NCBI RefSeq assembly: GCF_002286785.1
Contig: NZ_MUJY01000036.1
Coordinates: 1-63,809 of the forward strand
Source of the DNA: Pseudomonas sp. PIC25
GTDB taxonomy: Bacteria > Pseudomonadota > Gammaproteobacteria > Pseudomonadales > Pseudomonadaceae
Length of the DNA: 63,809 nucleotides
Reading direction: 5' to 3'
The notes below the pieces were generated by a model that ran no database searches, had not been told where the DNA came from, and was given only the letters and a program-made list of their open reading frames with translations. How positions within the stretch are numbered: the stretch's first letter is position 1; the number at the start of each line of letters is the position of its first letter. Of the stretch, positions 10,601 through 25,600 are shown piece by piece. Both the position numbers and the translations under genes were made by a program.

Positions 10601-13600
10601 ATGACACTGATGCCATCCGCCGTGGTCACAAACTTGTTGTCCGTGCCAAGCGACCACGCCTGGACCGGGTTGCTGTCCACGGCAAGGCTGCGTACCGACG
10701 AGCCGGCAATGGAAACTCTGGCCGTGCGCTCGACATATACGTCGTGCATCGACAGGGAAACGCCCTCGGGCAGATCGATCTCCAGTTCGGTAGCCGATAG
10801 GGACCGGGCTTCGAATCCCTGCCAGATCAACCCACGGTCAGGAGTCGCGCCAGGCTCCGAATAGCGATACAGCTGTTCGCCACGGGGCATCAGCCAGATC
10901 TTCAGCGCAAAGTTTTCGGCCGCCTGCGACGGCGGAATGAAGTCGACACCCGAGATTTTCAGTTTGCGGGTTGCGGGGTCATAGTCGAGCCCCGTGATTG
11001 TCGGCGTGTATACGGACGTTCTTGGAGCCTCGGGGAAGGTATTGGAAATCTTCGCGAGATCGAAATCCGTATGGGAAACCTCCTTCCTGAACGAGCCTTC
11101 CAGTGTGTAGGAGAAGGCATAGACAGGCGCAGCCAGGGAGGCGAGGACGCCCAGGGCGGCAACGCCCATGTACGGAGTGGGCGCCATCGCAATCATGCCC
11201 ATCTGAGACCAGATGGCATTGAAATTGACCATTGCGCCGGCGACCTTGATTTCCCCGGTCTCCTTGACACTGGCTTCCTTGTCGATGGTCGTGACGACGA
11301 AGACACCGCCACTTCCGGAGATGCCGGAATATGGCGGGCTCGCGGTGCGTGCAACGCCATCTTCGCCAATGAAACCGTTATCCACGAGCCACCAGGTCTC
11401 ATGGCTGACGCCACTCTCATCGGCGATCGTGCCCTTACGCCAGAACAGAACCTCTGTGCCCGCCGCCAGGGTTTTCGGTAGCCCGGTAGCCGGATCGGCG
11501 GCGGCGTGAACCTTAACCGCCAGTTGCAGGGGCAATGTCGCTTCACCGCCATCCAGATCGATCTCGAAGGCGCCAAGCGCATCGAGCACAGTCGGTGCGG
11601 GCAGCGGCATGCCCAGGCTATCGACGGCAAGACCATTGATGGCAACACGGGTGCCGTCCGGCAGGCTGCCAGGCGCCGCCATCAGGACATTGCCATCGGC
11701 GTCCTGAACCACGACGCCGTTCTGGTCGGACACCGTTGCCACTCCGGTGATCGGCTCGACGACTTTGAGCAGAATGTCGTGCTGCATGCCGCCATTGATC
11801 ACGAACAGCTTGGCCGTTCCGGCAGACTTGGCGTGAATGAGGCCGTCCGGCGAGATTTCAGCGATGCTGGTATCGCTGATGAAATAACGTGTTCCCGCCT
11901 CGGCTCTGGAAATGTTGGTGCGGTCAGGCAGCGTGACCTTGAGTTGCCGCTGTCCCTCGGCCGGCAAGGTGATAGCGAGCGGGTAGACATCGACCTCGAA
12001 GCCTTTGTCATCCAACTTGGGACGACGGGGATCGGTGGCGACCGTGAAGACATTCACCCCTTCGATACCACGTGCGCGTACCTGCACGATGGCATTGCCA
12101 CTGCCCACGCCACGCACGACGCCGCGTTCATCCACCGTCGCAACCGCCTCGTTGCTCGACGAATAGGCCAGGTAGGCACCGGACAGCGAAACGCCCTGTT
12201 CATCCTCGAAGTCGCCGGTGATGGTCATGGTCCGGGCCATGCCCAAATGCAGGGTGGCCAGCCGCTCGATGTTGATCTGCAACAGCTTGGCGCCACTGAC
12301 GTTCACCTTGAGTTCGATCGGCGCGCCCGCCGCGAAGCCATCGTCGGCCTGCAGGCGGATGATGGCTTCGCCGCTATAGCCGGCTTCGGGGGTGAAGCGC
12401 AGCGTCACGCCGTCCGCATCGAGGGTGGCGGTGCCGTGGGTACTGCCCAGTACGCGCCAGAAGACGCTGTCGCCTTCCAGGTCCTCGGCGATGCTGGCGA
12501 GGGCCGCCCGCAGGTCGAGGTCGGTGTGGGTCTTGAGCGCCGCCGGTTGCGTTGGCGCGACCGGCGCCTGGTTGGCGGCGAAGCCGCTGTTGGCGTAGAG
12601 CACCTGGCGGTCGGCGGTGTTTACGAGACCGTCGCCGGTCAGGTCGCCCGCGGCATTGCCGTCCTGGCGCATCCGGTCCCACAGCGCGCTGTCGTCGCCA
12701 TCGACCCGGCCGTCGCGGTTGAGGTCGCCGGCCAGGCTCAGGCGCAGTTGGGCCTCGCCCGCGCCGCTGACGCGAATGAGCTTGACGCCGGCCTCGGTCA
12801 CGCGCAGCAAGCGGGTGACCTTGCCATTCACGGTGGCGGTCCCGATGACCTGGGCACCGCTGACTTCGATCACCGCGTCGCCGGGAAGCGCGGTTTCCAG
12901 CGCCAGGATGACCGCGCCCTGCCCGCCCGGCGTGTGGACGGTGGAGGCGATTTCGCTTTCGCGCACGGTGAAGGCCAGGGTGGCCCCCGGTCCTTCGACC
13001 AGTGTGCCAGTCCATTGGTTGGTGTTACCCGTGCCCCAGTTCACGATGGCGCCCAGGTTGGCGGTCAACGGCCCGCCCACGGGTTCGCCCGTGCTGCCGT
13101 AGGCGATGGGCGTGCCCAGCCCGGCGTCGTTCAGGTGACGGACCAGGTTGAGCCGGCCCTCCCCGTCGTAACGGTAGACGACGGCGGTACGGCCCTCACC
13201 GCCATCCGGCAGGAGGATGCGGGCGATGCGCCCGGCCGGATCGCGCTGGATGTCGATACGTTGGCCCGGATCGCCGCCCTCGGCAGCGATGCCGGCATCC
13301 GACACGAGCCACGCCTGACCGTCGGTGAATGCCACACGCTCCACGCGGCCCTGGGCATCCAGGGTGTAGCGGGTGCCATCCGGCGCGGTCAGGGTATAGG
13401 AGGCGGGTACCCACGGCAGGCCGGTGGCCTGGTCGTAGAGGTTGTCGCCAAGGCGGACGAGGCTGTCGGGACGCATGGCCCCTGCCTGCCCATGGGCCTG
13501 CAGTTGCCAACCCTGGTCGTTGCTGAAGACCGGATGCCAGACCTGCGGTGCGTCCGGTTCCGTGCCCAGGCGTTCGCGGGTGGTGCCCAGCGTAAAGGCC

Positions 13601-16600
13601 AGGTGCGCCAGGCCGGCATGCGCGTCGGCCAGGCTGGCCGGCACGCTGAGCCAGAGACGAGCACCCTCGCGCCACGGCGCGGTGGCACCGGATGGCAGCG
13701 TGGCCGGCTGGTCGCTGGTGAGGCGGGTATCCAGCAGCGGCAGACGCCAGTTGCCGAAGTCGCCACCTCGGGTGTCGGCTTGCACTGCCCCGCTCCACTC
13801 GCGTGCGAGTGCCAGGGTGTGCCCACCCAGCGTCACGGTCGCGTCGGCGACCCTCTGACTGGCGAAGGTCTTGGCGGCGCTGTCCACGACGATGCCGGCA
13901 CCGATTTCGCTGGTCCGGCCGGCCAGGTCCCATGCGCTGAGGCGCAGCTGGTAGACGCCGTTCTGCAACAGGCGCGGGTCCAGCGTGGCCAGGGACAGGG
14001 CCTGGTTCACCGAGGTGGCCGGGCTGGTTGCCTCGGCCAGGGTTTGCCAGGCATCGCTGCCTGCCGGTGCGAGCTGCAGACGCCAGCCCATGAGCTGGGT
14101 CTCGGCGATGGTGGCGGTGAGTGCCGTCAGGTCGGTGAGTACGCGCGGCTGGCCGTTCGCACTGGCGCCCGCGAGCGCTCCGCCCCAGCCCAGTTGCGGC
14201 GCTGCGGTGTCGGCCGGGTCCTTGACGCGAATGCTGTGCGTCTGGGTGCTGGCAAAGCCGTCGCGGTCGGTGGCGGTGACACGCAGCTCGATGAGGCCGG
14301 GCTGTGTGGCCGCCAGCCGCAGGCGGCCCGCGGCGTCCAGCGCCACCGGTTCCCAGGTGCCGTTCTCGCCATTTCGCCGCTCGGCGACGAGGCTGGCGAT
14401 GCCGCTCCAGGCCTCGGCGCGCACGGTGGCGACAATGTTCTGGCCCGGCACGGCGGGCGTTGCCGGCGTGGTGGTGACGGTGATGGTCGGCGCATTGGCG
14501 GATGCATCGGCCACCACACGCAGGACGAAGGTTTCACTGCGCTGGCCGCGGCCATCGGACACTGTGGCAGTGACCGTGTGATCGCCGATCTGGCCAGGGC
14601 CTGGCGTCCAGGTCAGGCGCCGGCTCTGGGCATCGTAGGCCGCTCCTTCGGGCAAGCCGGAGAAGCCGACGACGAGGGCTTGCGTCTGCGCCGCGCCATC
14701 GGGGTCGGCGATGGCGATGCCGTTGCCGGCCCCGCCGGTGGTCACCGGAATGCTGAGGGTGTCGCCGATCGCCACGGCGTGGTTGGTCGCCACGATGGTC
14801 GGCGCGCGGTTCACGTCGAAGACCCTCAGTTGCACCGTCTGCTCATGGCTGGCGCTGCCGTCGGTGACGCGGAAGGTGAACGTGAATGCCTTGTCGCTGG
14901 CCGTTGCGTTGTCGACGGTGTCCTGGCCCGGCGTCCACTCGAAGTAGCCGGTGGCCGCATCGAAGGAGATGCCGGCCGGCGTGTCTTCGTCGTGGAGCAG
15001 CGAGAGCTGCAGGGCATCGAGGTCGGCGTCGGCCACGCGCACGGTGAAGCCGATGGTCTCGCCTTCGCGGGCGAGTTGCAGCGGCATCGGAAGAATGCGC
15101 GGGGCCTGGTTGACGTTGGCGACCCGGATTTCCAGCGTGCGGGTGAAATGCGCCGCGCCGTCGCTGGCGCCCACGGTGAAGCGCCACAGCCCCGGGGTAC
15201 CGGTGTTGCCGTCCTGGGCGGCGAAGAAGTCCGGCGTCCAGGCGAGCGTGGCCCTGCTGCCGTCGGCCGTGGGCGCGAAGACCAGGCCGCGCGGAAGGTC
15301 GAGGGCCCGCCAGTCGAGGCGGTCGCCATCGGCATCGTGACCGTAGAGCGTGACGCTCAGGGGCACGCCTTCGGCGGCCTCGATGCGTACCGGCGTGGAG
15401 GCATCGGCGGCGCCGCTGTCGGCCCTTTGCTGGCCATTGATTTCCAGGCCCAGCAACGCCGGCGCCTGGTTGGCTTCGCGCACGACGATGCGCAGCGTGT
15501 GGCGGGTGACGTTGGGCACCGGACTGGCCGGATGGGTGTAACCGGCATCCTGGGGCGGCAGGCCCTGGTCGGTCACGCTCAGGACGATGTCGCGGCTGCC
15601 GATGTCACCCCCGGTCGGGGTCCAGCTCAGCGTGGCATGGCCGTACTGCTCGGCCGGGGTGAGCGCGGCCCTGAGAGGCAGCCCCTCGGCCGCCCAGGTC
15701 AACGCATCCTGGTCGAGGTCGGCAGCCAGCAACGCGACCGACAACGGCTGGCCAACGAGGGCCACGACCTGCTTCGGCGCGGCGATGACCGGCGCTTCGC
15801 TGACGCTGCGGACCGTGAGGACGAAGCCCTTGGTCTGGGTCAGGACCTGATTCGCGTTGCCATCGCCGTTGTCGCTGGCGGACACCCTGATGGCGTAGTC
15901 GCCGCGGTCCCCTTCGCCCGGCGTGAAGCGCAGCACGCCGGTGATCCTGCCGACGCTGTCGGACGGGTTGCGGATGAAGCTGGCGAAGCGTGGCAAGCCG
16001 GTGAAGCTGAGCTCGACCGGATTGCCGTCGATGTCGTCGACGCTGATCGGAATCTCGATGACGCCGCCCTTGTCCACGAAGGCATTGGCGATGTCGCCGA
16101 TCTGCGGCGCGCGGTTGGCGTTGCTGACCTCGATGGGTAGCACCCACTGGCTGACCGCGGGCACGCCGGTGCCATCGCCATCATCGGTGGCGGTCACCGT
16201 GAGGCTGTAGCTGCCCGCCTGCAGATAGCCGGGCGTCCAGACGATTTCCAGCGTTTCGGGATCGAAGCTCGCCCCTTCCGGCAGGCCGTCGACCTGGTAG
16301 CTGACGGTCGGTGCGCTGGTGTCCGGGCCGATTGCCGGGGCACCTTCGCGCAGACGGACCTTGGGCTCAAAGCCCGGGTTGTCCGGATCGAAGGCAAAGG
16401 CGCTGATACGCAGTGGCTGGCCTTCGAGCACATGCCAGGTCTCGGCCGGCGCGAACACCGGTGCGCCGTTGGCGTTGGCGACGTTGAAGACGATCTCGCG
16501 GGTGACCGAGGTGGTGGATACCTCGCCATCCGGCGCCGTCCAGGTGGCGATGAGATGGACGGGCACGGTGAAGCTGCCGTGCTGGGCATAGCCCGGCGTC

Positions 16601-19600
16601 CATTCGAGCCAGCCGGTCTCGGGATTGAGGGACGCGCCGCCGGGCAGCCAGGGCGCGATGTATTTCAGTGCCACGGTGGTGCCGTCGGCCTGGGTGAGGC
16701 CGCCCGGCACGCTGCCGGCCAGTTGCAGGCTGTAACGCTCGCCCTCGCGCAGGGTCTGCGGGGCAACGGCGAGCAGCACGGGCCGTGGATGGCCCTGCTC
16801 CACCGTGACGGTGAAGCGGCGGCTGACCTGTGCCTTGCCGTCGCTGGCGATGACGGTGATGCCCTCGTAGGTGCCGGCCTGGTCGTAGCCCGGCGTCCAG
16901 GTGAGCATGCCGCTGCCGGCGTCGAAGACGGCGCCGGCCGGGAGATTGCGGACGGTCAGGGTGAGTGCGTCGCCATCGGCGTCGGCCGCCGTGACGGGCA
17001 GGCGCAGGGTTTCGCCTTCGCGCAGGATCATTTCGCCCAGGTTGGCGATGGTGGGCAGGTGGTTGCCCCCCGCCACCGCGAGCTGGAAGCGCTTGAAGGC
17101 GACGCCGCCCCGGCTGTCCTGCACGCGCACGACGATCTCCGTATCGGCGGCGGCATTGGCGGTGGGTGTCCAGGTCAGCGTGGCACGCTGGCGGTAGCCT
17201 TCCGCCGCGGCGACCACCTCGGTCTCCGGTGTCAGGGTGACGCCGGCCGGCGCCTGTACCAGTTGCCAGTGGAAGCGCGTGCCATCCGCGTCGGAGGCTT
17301 CGATTTCGGCCGTCCAGGGCGTGCCGAGCGCGGCGCCCGGTAGCACGGTGGCAGCGTCGGTGTCCGGATCGTCGATGCCGGCCACGGTGAGTTGCGGCGG
17401 CAGGTTGCCCTGCGGGACGGCGTAGACGCCGTGGCCGAGGTTGGCCTTGACGAGGTCGGCAAGGCCGGCGCGCGGCGCGAACACACTGGCCGGCACGATG
17501 CTGACGGTCTGGTCGGCCAGGGTCGCGCCGACCGCGAGCTTGCCACCCAGCCCTTGCAGGGCGGCGCTGAGGTCGAGCAGCCACAGCCCGGACTGGTCCG
17601 CGCTGGGGACGGCACCCTCGGCGATGACGCCCTCGAAGTAACGGCCCGGATCGAGCAGCAGCATCAACGGCCCCCGGAGGTCGTCACTGCCGACGTTGGT
17701 GATGGAAATGTCGTAGCTCACCTCCCCCGTGCCGCGATCGGCACGGGTACGGCTGAATTCCAGCCGCAACTGGCTGCTCATGTCGTTGAGCGCGGTGAAG
17801 TGGCTGACATAGACCTGCTCGAGCGGCACTTCGGTGTCGCTGGCGAGGTGCCGGCCGATCTCGAGCTGGTAGGCGCCCGCCTCGAGCCCGGCCACGTCGA
17901 GCCAGGCCGTCCGGGTGGCGGCATCCCAGGTGACGGATTGCGGGCGCAATACGGCTCCGCCGTTGGCGCCGAGCACGGTCAGGTTGTAGTTGGCCGGATT
18001 GAGGACGCTGCCGGCGTCGCCGGCCGCTCCTGTCCACATGGCCTGGTCGAAGACCACGCCGATGCGGTTCATGGGCAGTGCCACCAGGGCGCCATCGGGC
18101 ACGGTCACCGCTTGCACCATCGGTGCGCGGCGCGGCGCGATTTCGTCGATACGGCCGGTCTGGGCCACCAGGATGCGACCGTCCGCCGTGGCGACCACGG
18201 CTTCGCCGCGGGTGCCTCCCGTGGCCAGTTGCAGCATGCGCCGGCTGTCGAGTTCGATCATCCAGACGGCGGATTGGTGCGGGACTTCCGCGTTGCCGGC
18301 CGTTACCGGGCGTTGCCGGCCGTTGCTGGAGGCGATGAGCAAGCCCTCCAGCTCGGTGCCGGCCGCGCCGAACGCGAGGCTGTCGATCAGGCCGGTCAGG
18401 CGGTATTCCAGCTCCGCACGGCCCGCCGTGCGGCCGCCCATCGGGAAGCTGACGATGTCGGTGGTCGCGGCCAACGCCGCACCGGCCACCTCGCCACCGC
18501 TCCACGTCACGCCCCACAGGCGGCCATCCGGTCCGAAGGCCAGGTCGCCGACACGCTGGTTGCTGAAGTGCTTCCAGGCCTTGGCAAGGTCGGCCTCGGC
18601 AGGGTTGAAGATCTCGATGCCGTTGCCCGACGAGACATAGATTTCGCCCGTCTGCGCATGAATGGCCAGGGCGTGGGTCAGCGGGTCGCCGCCCGGCCCC
18701 TTGAGGCGCTGGAGAACGGCGCCGCTGCCGGCGTCCACTTGCAGAAGCTCGGCTCCGGTCATGATCCAGAGCTGGCCCCGGGCATCCACCGCCATGTCGA
18801 GGATGGGGGTGTCGAGCGTGAACAGCGGCGAGGTGCTGCGCCCGCCCTTGGCGTCGTAGTGGTAGACCTCGTTGCGCAGCGCGCCGGCGCTGGCCAGGAA
18901 GGAATGGTCCGGCAGCTCGACCAGCGCCTGGGCGCCGATATCGGCGTCGCTGGCCGCATAGCCATCGGCGAAGCCGCGCAGGCTGAACGGTGCCAGGACG
19001 CTGCGAAGTTCGCTGGTCTGTTGCGTGGCGACCTGCCCCGGCAATTGCCCGGTGGCCTGTTCGAACAGTGCGTTCCGCGGATAGTCGCGATCCTGCGGGG
19101 CGAGTGGCGTTTCCCGGGTCTGGTCGAGGGTTTCGAGCACGCCGAGATTGTCGAGCACCGCCTGGCGGGCACCGTCGTCCGGCAGTACCGCATTGGCGAC
19201 CGAGGCGGCCTCGCGGTTGCCCGCCTTGTCGGTGGCCACGGCGAGGAACTCGTAGTGCTTGCCAGCCACGCCGGTGAACACGGCCTGGGTGGTATCCGGG
19301 CCGACCTGGCGCAGCCAGATCTTGAAGTCGCCACCGTCCTCCGCGACGTAGACGGTCACGGACTGGATGCCGCTGGCAGAGTCGATAGCCGTCCAGCGCA
19401 CGTCGAACGTCGGCGCGCCCTGGGTATCGTTACCCAGGGCGGTGACCGCGAGCGCTGTCTGGGGCGCGTGGACGTCGAGCCGCGCCGATACGACCTCGCT
19501 GTCGATCGGCGGGGCGGCGTCGATCAGGATGCGCGCCGACGCGGTGATCTCCGCGCCGGAAGCGGCCGTGTCGGCCGAACGGATGGTGTAGCTGATGAAG

Positions 19601-22600
19601 CCGCGGGTCTGCTGCTCGGCCTGGGTCTGGCTGGCACCGGCGCTGGCGACGAGCAGGCCGCGGGTGGCGTCCTGCATGACTTCGCCCGTGTCCGGGTCGA
19701 TGGCCTGCAACAGCCAGGTGGCGATGCCGGTGGAAGCATCCACGCCCGCGCTCACGCGCAGGATGAAGCCCTTGGTGGCCGTGAAGTCGAAGTCGCCCTG
19801 GAAGTTGGCCCGGTCGCTCGGCAGGTGCACATTGATGTCGCCGATCTTGAGGTCGCCCAGGCGCAAGGAGCGCGGGTCGAGGTTGGGGTCGAGCTGACTG
19901 ACGATCCGCAACTGTCCGGCCGGGGTTTCGGTCGGGTTGTTGAAGGACACGGTGTACGGCAGCGCCGTATCGCCCGGCAGGTAGCGGTTGCCGTCGTCGC
20001 CGAGTACGGGCTGCGGTCCACGCACGCTCACGGTGGCAGCCGTGGCACTGCTCTGCCCGGCCGCCTGCTGCAGGTATTGCGAGAGGTTCAGCGCCTGCCC
20101 GGCCACCGGGTTGAAGTTCGCATCGAGCACGCCGATGTGGCGCAGGTACTCCAGTTCGCTGCGGTTGCCGGCGAAGACGTTGAAGTTGATGAAATGGGTG
20201 TCATGGCTGGCGCCCAGGTCGAACGCGGAGGCGTCGGCCAGGCGCGGGACCGGGATCTCGGCCATGTTGCCTTCGTTGTCCTCACGCACCTCCACGTATT
20301 CGATCGGCGCCTTGGCGGCCGCCGGGTCGCCCGCGTGGGCCGCGGTGTCGCCATACCACTGCTGAACCTTGGCGAAGAAGCCGAGGATATCCGCCTGGGT
20401 GCGGTAGCTGTCGCCGCCTCGGCTGAGCAGGATGCCGGTGGCCAGGGTGGCATTGAGGCTGAGTACCTGGGGGTTGTCGCGGATCGGTGGTGCCTCGTCC
20501 AGGGGACGCAGCAGCCCCGCGGCCTCCAACGCCCCGAGCCAGCCGTCAATCCATTGCGCCTCGTCGGCCGCCAGCGCAGCGAGCGCCGACGGCGCCGTGT
20601 CGTCGGCCAGGATGGCGGCGCGCAGCTTGCGAGCGTGCGCGCTCTGGTCGGCGATGAATTCGTCACGGGTAATCGGCGTGGCGGCACCGACCACGTTGAA
20701 CCGGAACGGCATGGCCAGGGCCTCGAGCTTGGTGATGTGCTCTTCCGGCTCTCTGGAGATGAACTTGGCGGCCAGCCCCTCGGTGATCCTGTCCAGGTCC
20801 TGCACGCCGCCGTCGAGCAGTCCCTGCGCTTTCCAGTCGGGCCGTACGGCGTAAAGCTTGTCGCGCAACCCTTCGAAGTCGTAGGCGAGCCATTCGGCCA
20901 GCCCCGGATAGGTCTGGACGTTGAAACTCATGCCGACGAAGCCGCCAGCCGGGACATCGAACGCGTAGCCAGGAGCCAGGTTGAAGCCGGCGGTGTTCTG
21001 CACACCGTCCAGCTGCGCCCAGGCGATGTCCGAACGGGAGGTCCCATCGGTGGGCGTGGTTCCGTACTGCTGGGTGTTGCCAGCGGCATCGAGCGTCCGC
21101 CCCGCCGGCTGCCCGGCCACATTGGTGCCGAACACCACGTAGGGCAAGTCGAGACCGCCCAGGACGTCGGCGCTGTATCCCATCTCCGGTACGCCGACAT
21201 CGAAGCGCACGTAGGGCGTGTCGACGTTGGTGAGGCTCTGCAGCGAGACGCTGTAGGTGCTGCCCTCCCCCGGCTCCAGGCTGCGGGTGCCACCGATGCC
21301 GATGGTGACGTCGGCCTCGATGCCGCGTTCGACGAGGTAGCGCTGTGCTTCGGTGACGCGCTGGCCGTCCGGATTGATGACGCTCACGTCGTACAGCCCG
21401 TGCGGGGCGTCGCGCAGGTCGAAAATGGCCCGGATATGGGTCGCATCGATCACCTGCCAACGCTGCGGCTCGACTTCATGGATACCGGGCCGGGCCAGCT
21501 TGACCAATGCCCCCGCCTTGAAATGGGCGCCGTAGATATCGAGCGTGACCCAGCGGTGATTCTCGTCTCCGGTCCCGCCCTGGTCGGGCGTGATCCGGCT
21601 GATCGACAGGGGCAGCACGTCCGCGCGAAGCGTGACCGGCGAATTCGCCGCGCCCTCGCGGGCGCGCACGAGAATGTAGTAGTCGCCGGCTCGGGTACTG
21701 CCGATGACCGCCTGCTGATCGGCGGCGACGGGGTTGCCATAGGCGGCATCGAAGAGCGAGCCCGTCGGAACGTCGCCATAGCGGATATACAGCTCGTTGC
21801 TGCCCTCGAGGGCAGCGGCGTCGAGACTCACCTGCAAGGTTTCGCCGGCAGCGACGCTGACCTTGTAGAGACAGGCCTCGCCCGGGCTCAGGGTGGTTTC
21901 CACCGGGCTGGCCATCGCCAACTCCGGTACCGCCACCTGCAGTGTGGCGCCGGAAGCCATCCGGTTGTTGGCCTCGCCCGGAGGCAGGTTCAGCCCGATC
22001 GCGGTGTAGTCGATCTTGCCTTCGAAAACCTCGTTATAGAGGTCCGGCCGGACGATGATGCGCCAATGGCCGTCCTTGAGCGGCGGCAGTTTGGCCGACA
22101 GCGAGCCGGTGTAGCTGGCCCCGCCCGCCAGATCGCCGACGTGGTCGATCTTGCCGATCAGGATGTCGCCCACGTCCCACGCCTTGTCGGCGGACAGGTA
22201 GAGCGCATCGGTCCAGCGTCCGTAGGCGGTATTGATCGAGTCGTTGGTGATGACGTAGTCGACGCGGATCTCGTCGCCCACCTTGGCGCTGGCGGGCAGC
22301 GTCACGTTGCTGACCTTCAGGTCCGCCGGTGGCGGCGTTTCGATCAGGATGGGCTGCTCAGCGGCGGTGGCGTTGTTCTGGTCCAGACCGAACTCGCGCA
22401 CGCGGCCGAACTCGCCCGCGCCCCAGGCGCGGGCCGGGTCGGTCACGACAAAGACGTAATACGGCCCCTCCAGGCTGGTGGGCGCCGTGACGGTCAGGCT
22501 GCCGTCGTACCCCGCGCCGGCGGCCAGGCCGCCGTTGTGCTGGACGTAGCCCAGGTAACGATCCTGGTTGACGTCGAGGAAGCGGTCCTTGGACAGGTAG

Positions 22601-25600
22601 ATCAGGTCGTACCAGCCCGCTTGATCGCTCGGCGTATCGCCGCCCTTGTTGAGCACCTGATAGCCGACCGTGAAGCTCTGGCCGGCCAGCACGCTGTTCG
22701 GAGCCTCGACCAAGGCCACCTGCAGGTCGGGAGGCGTGGCCAGCGTGATGGGCAGGTCGATGACCGCCGTGTTGTTACCCTCGTCGCGGAACTCCGGCAC
22801 GCTGCCGGAAGGTTCGCCAAGACGGGCGAGCCCTGGCAGCCCGTCCCGGATGGTGCTGGGCTCGTTGTTCCACGGGTCCTTGAATACCGGCGTATCGGTG
22901 CGCACGATCAGCTTGAAGTCGCCACTGATGGATTCCGGCAGCCGGAAAGTGGCCGATGCCGTGTAGGACTCGCCGGGCTTGAGGGTTCTCTCGCTCACGC
23001 CGATCGCCTTGGCCTTGAGCAAGGTTTCGGTCTGGGTGCCGCGATCCACCAGCGGGTAGTCGCTGAAATCCAGAGAACCGTCGCGCGACAGGTAGAGGCC
23101 GTCGTACCAGTTGCCGGTGCGCGTTTCCCGCGTGCCACGGTTGGTGACCGTCCAGGTGACGGTTACCGTCTGGCCCGAACGCGGGGCCGGATCGGACACG
23201 ACGATGCTGTCGACCTGGAGGTCGGGTTCACGGTAGGCGATGTCGATCCCGCCGCGGGAAATGTTGTTGTCGTTGCGCAGGCCCTCGTAGACCGAGCCAG
23301 GCCGCTCCTGTGTCCCGGCATAATGCTGCGTCGCCGAATCGTTCCGTCCACCGCCCAACAATTCGCCCTTCGGGCGCCCCTTGCGGTTGAGGCTGTCGTT
23401 GGCGTCGTCGGTGATGACGTAGAGGTAGTAGTTCCCGTCCGTGCCCGCCGGCAGGCGCACCTTGGCGGAAACCGTGTAGCTGCCGCCCGCGGCCAAGCCG
23501 TCCACATTGGCATGAACGAACGAGCCCAGGAAGGTGGCTCGCGCGGGAATGAACTCGGGATCACTGCTCAGGTAGACCGCATCCACCCAGCTCCGCGTGC
23601 CGGCCCAGACCGCGCCACCCGCGTTGCTGACCGTCCAGGTGACGGTCGTTTCCTCGCCGGAGAAGGCATTCGGTTCGGTGACGACTTCGGTGACCCGCAG
23701 GTCCGCCGGGTTCACCCCGACGAGGGACGCGGCGGCACCGGCGTTGTTGTTCTCATCGGTCTCGGCGACCGTCTTCGCCGCATCGGTGCGAACGACGAGA
23801 TAACGGCCCTGGAGCGAGGGGGCGAGCTGGACGGTCTGGGTGACGCTGTAGCGCTCACCGTTGCCGAGTCGGCGATTCTGGACATAGTCGCCCAGGTGCC
23901 AGATCTCCCGGGCGGCGTCCCAGTCCGGGTTGTCGGTGAGATAGAGGGCGTCGGTCCAGGTGCCGTCGAACACGTCGCCCCGGTTCTGCACCGTGTAGCT
24001 GAAGGTGTAGCTGCCTCCGGCATCGGCCGCTTCGGGCGCGACGACCTCGGTGACGGCCAGGTCCGGCGGCGTGATGCCCAGAATGCTGATCGACCGGGCC
24101 TTGTAGTTGTTGTTGTCGATCTGGGTGGCATCGTCCGGGTTGATGTTCGAGGCCAGGGTGTCTTCGAGGATGACGTCGTAGGTATCGCTCCATACGGTGA
24201 TGAAGTATTCGCCCGAACGTACGTTCTCCGGAATCTTGACCTGCGCCGTACCCAGGTAGTCCTCCCCTATCGCCAGGTTGCCGACGTGGGTGAAGGAGCC
24301 GAGCAGGATGTCGCCCTTGTTGGCGCCCGGACGACGCGCATCGTGGGCGAGCCAGACGGTGTCGGTCCAGGTGTTGAGGCTGGCCGCTTCGCCGCGGGTG
24401 GCGGCGCTGCCGCGGTTGGTGACCGTGTAGCGGACTTCGATGTTGGCGCCGTGCACGGCCTGGTCGGGCGCCACGACGTTGCTGGTCACGAGGTCGCCGA
24501 ACGGCACCGGATCGACATAGAACCGCGCCGCCCGGATGTTGTTGGCCTCGTTGGGATACTCATCGATGGCGTTGTTGCCGTCTGCCACGACGATCAGGTA
24601 GACGTCGCCACGGTAGCGAATGGGGATGTCCACCATGGCCGTTTCGTTGCCATAGGACTCCGACGGAGCCAGCGCGGCACCATTCTGGAACTGGCCGACC
24701 AAAAGGTCGTCGGCGCTCAGCGTGGCGTCGAGCGACAGGTAGACCTTGTCCGTCCAGCGCCCGCTGGTGGCCACAGCCCCCATGTTGCTGATGGTGTAGC
24801 GGATACCGGCGGCGGTGCCGGCCGTCACGTGCTCGGGCACGCTGACGCTGGCGACGCGCAGGTCCGGCCTGGCCAGCATGCTGACGGCGGTGGTGTCGGC
24901 GGACACCAGGGCATTGTTGTCGCGCGCGGCGCCATGCTCGTAGGTCTGGCTGCCGCTGCCGCCCAGGTTGGCGTTGGTAACGACCTTGATCCGGTACAGC
25001 CCCTCGATCTTGGCGGGCAGGCGCACCTGTTCGCTGCGGGTATAGCGGATACCCGGCTCCAGCCCCCGGTCGTAGGTGAAACTTCCCAGGGAAACGGCGT
25101 TGCCGCCGTTGACCGGTACCAGCCAGACGGTATCGACCCACAGGCCGGTCGCCTCGGCCTCGCCCCGGTTCTGCACCGTCCAGGTGACATCGACCAGCGC
25201 CCCTTCCTGGGCGGACGCCGGCAAGCCAATGCTCTCGACCACCAGGTCGGGCGACTTGGACAGGGTGACGGGCACCGCGGCCGAGCTGCCGGTGTTGTTG
25301 GCGCTATAAATGAACTCGAACGGGCCGCCCGTGCGCACGTTCAGGTAGTAGTCGCCTTCGATGCCTTGCGGCAAGGTGACGTCGATACTGCGGCTGTAAC
25401 GGTCGCCGACGGCCAGTTGGCCGGTATGGCGCGCCGAACCGAAGGTGGCGACCACGCCGCTGCCATCGGGGTTGCGACTGAGCCAGACACTGTCCGACCA
25501 GTCGGCGCTGTTGGTGATGCCGATGCCGTTGTTCACCACCTCCCAGCTCACGCGCAACGAGCGCCCGCTGGCGGCGTCGCCATCGACCGTAACCGAGGCG

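Noticed and set aside
10795-10830. TTCGAATCCC sequence resembling a tRNA T-loop, checked as an attachment site
   Set aside because: It lies inside the coding sequence of the giant protein and no tRNA arms surround it.
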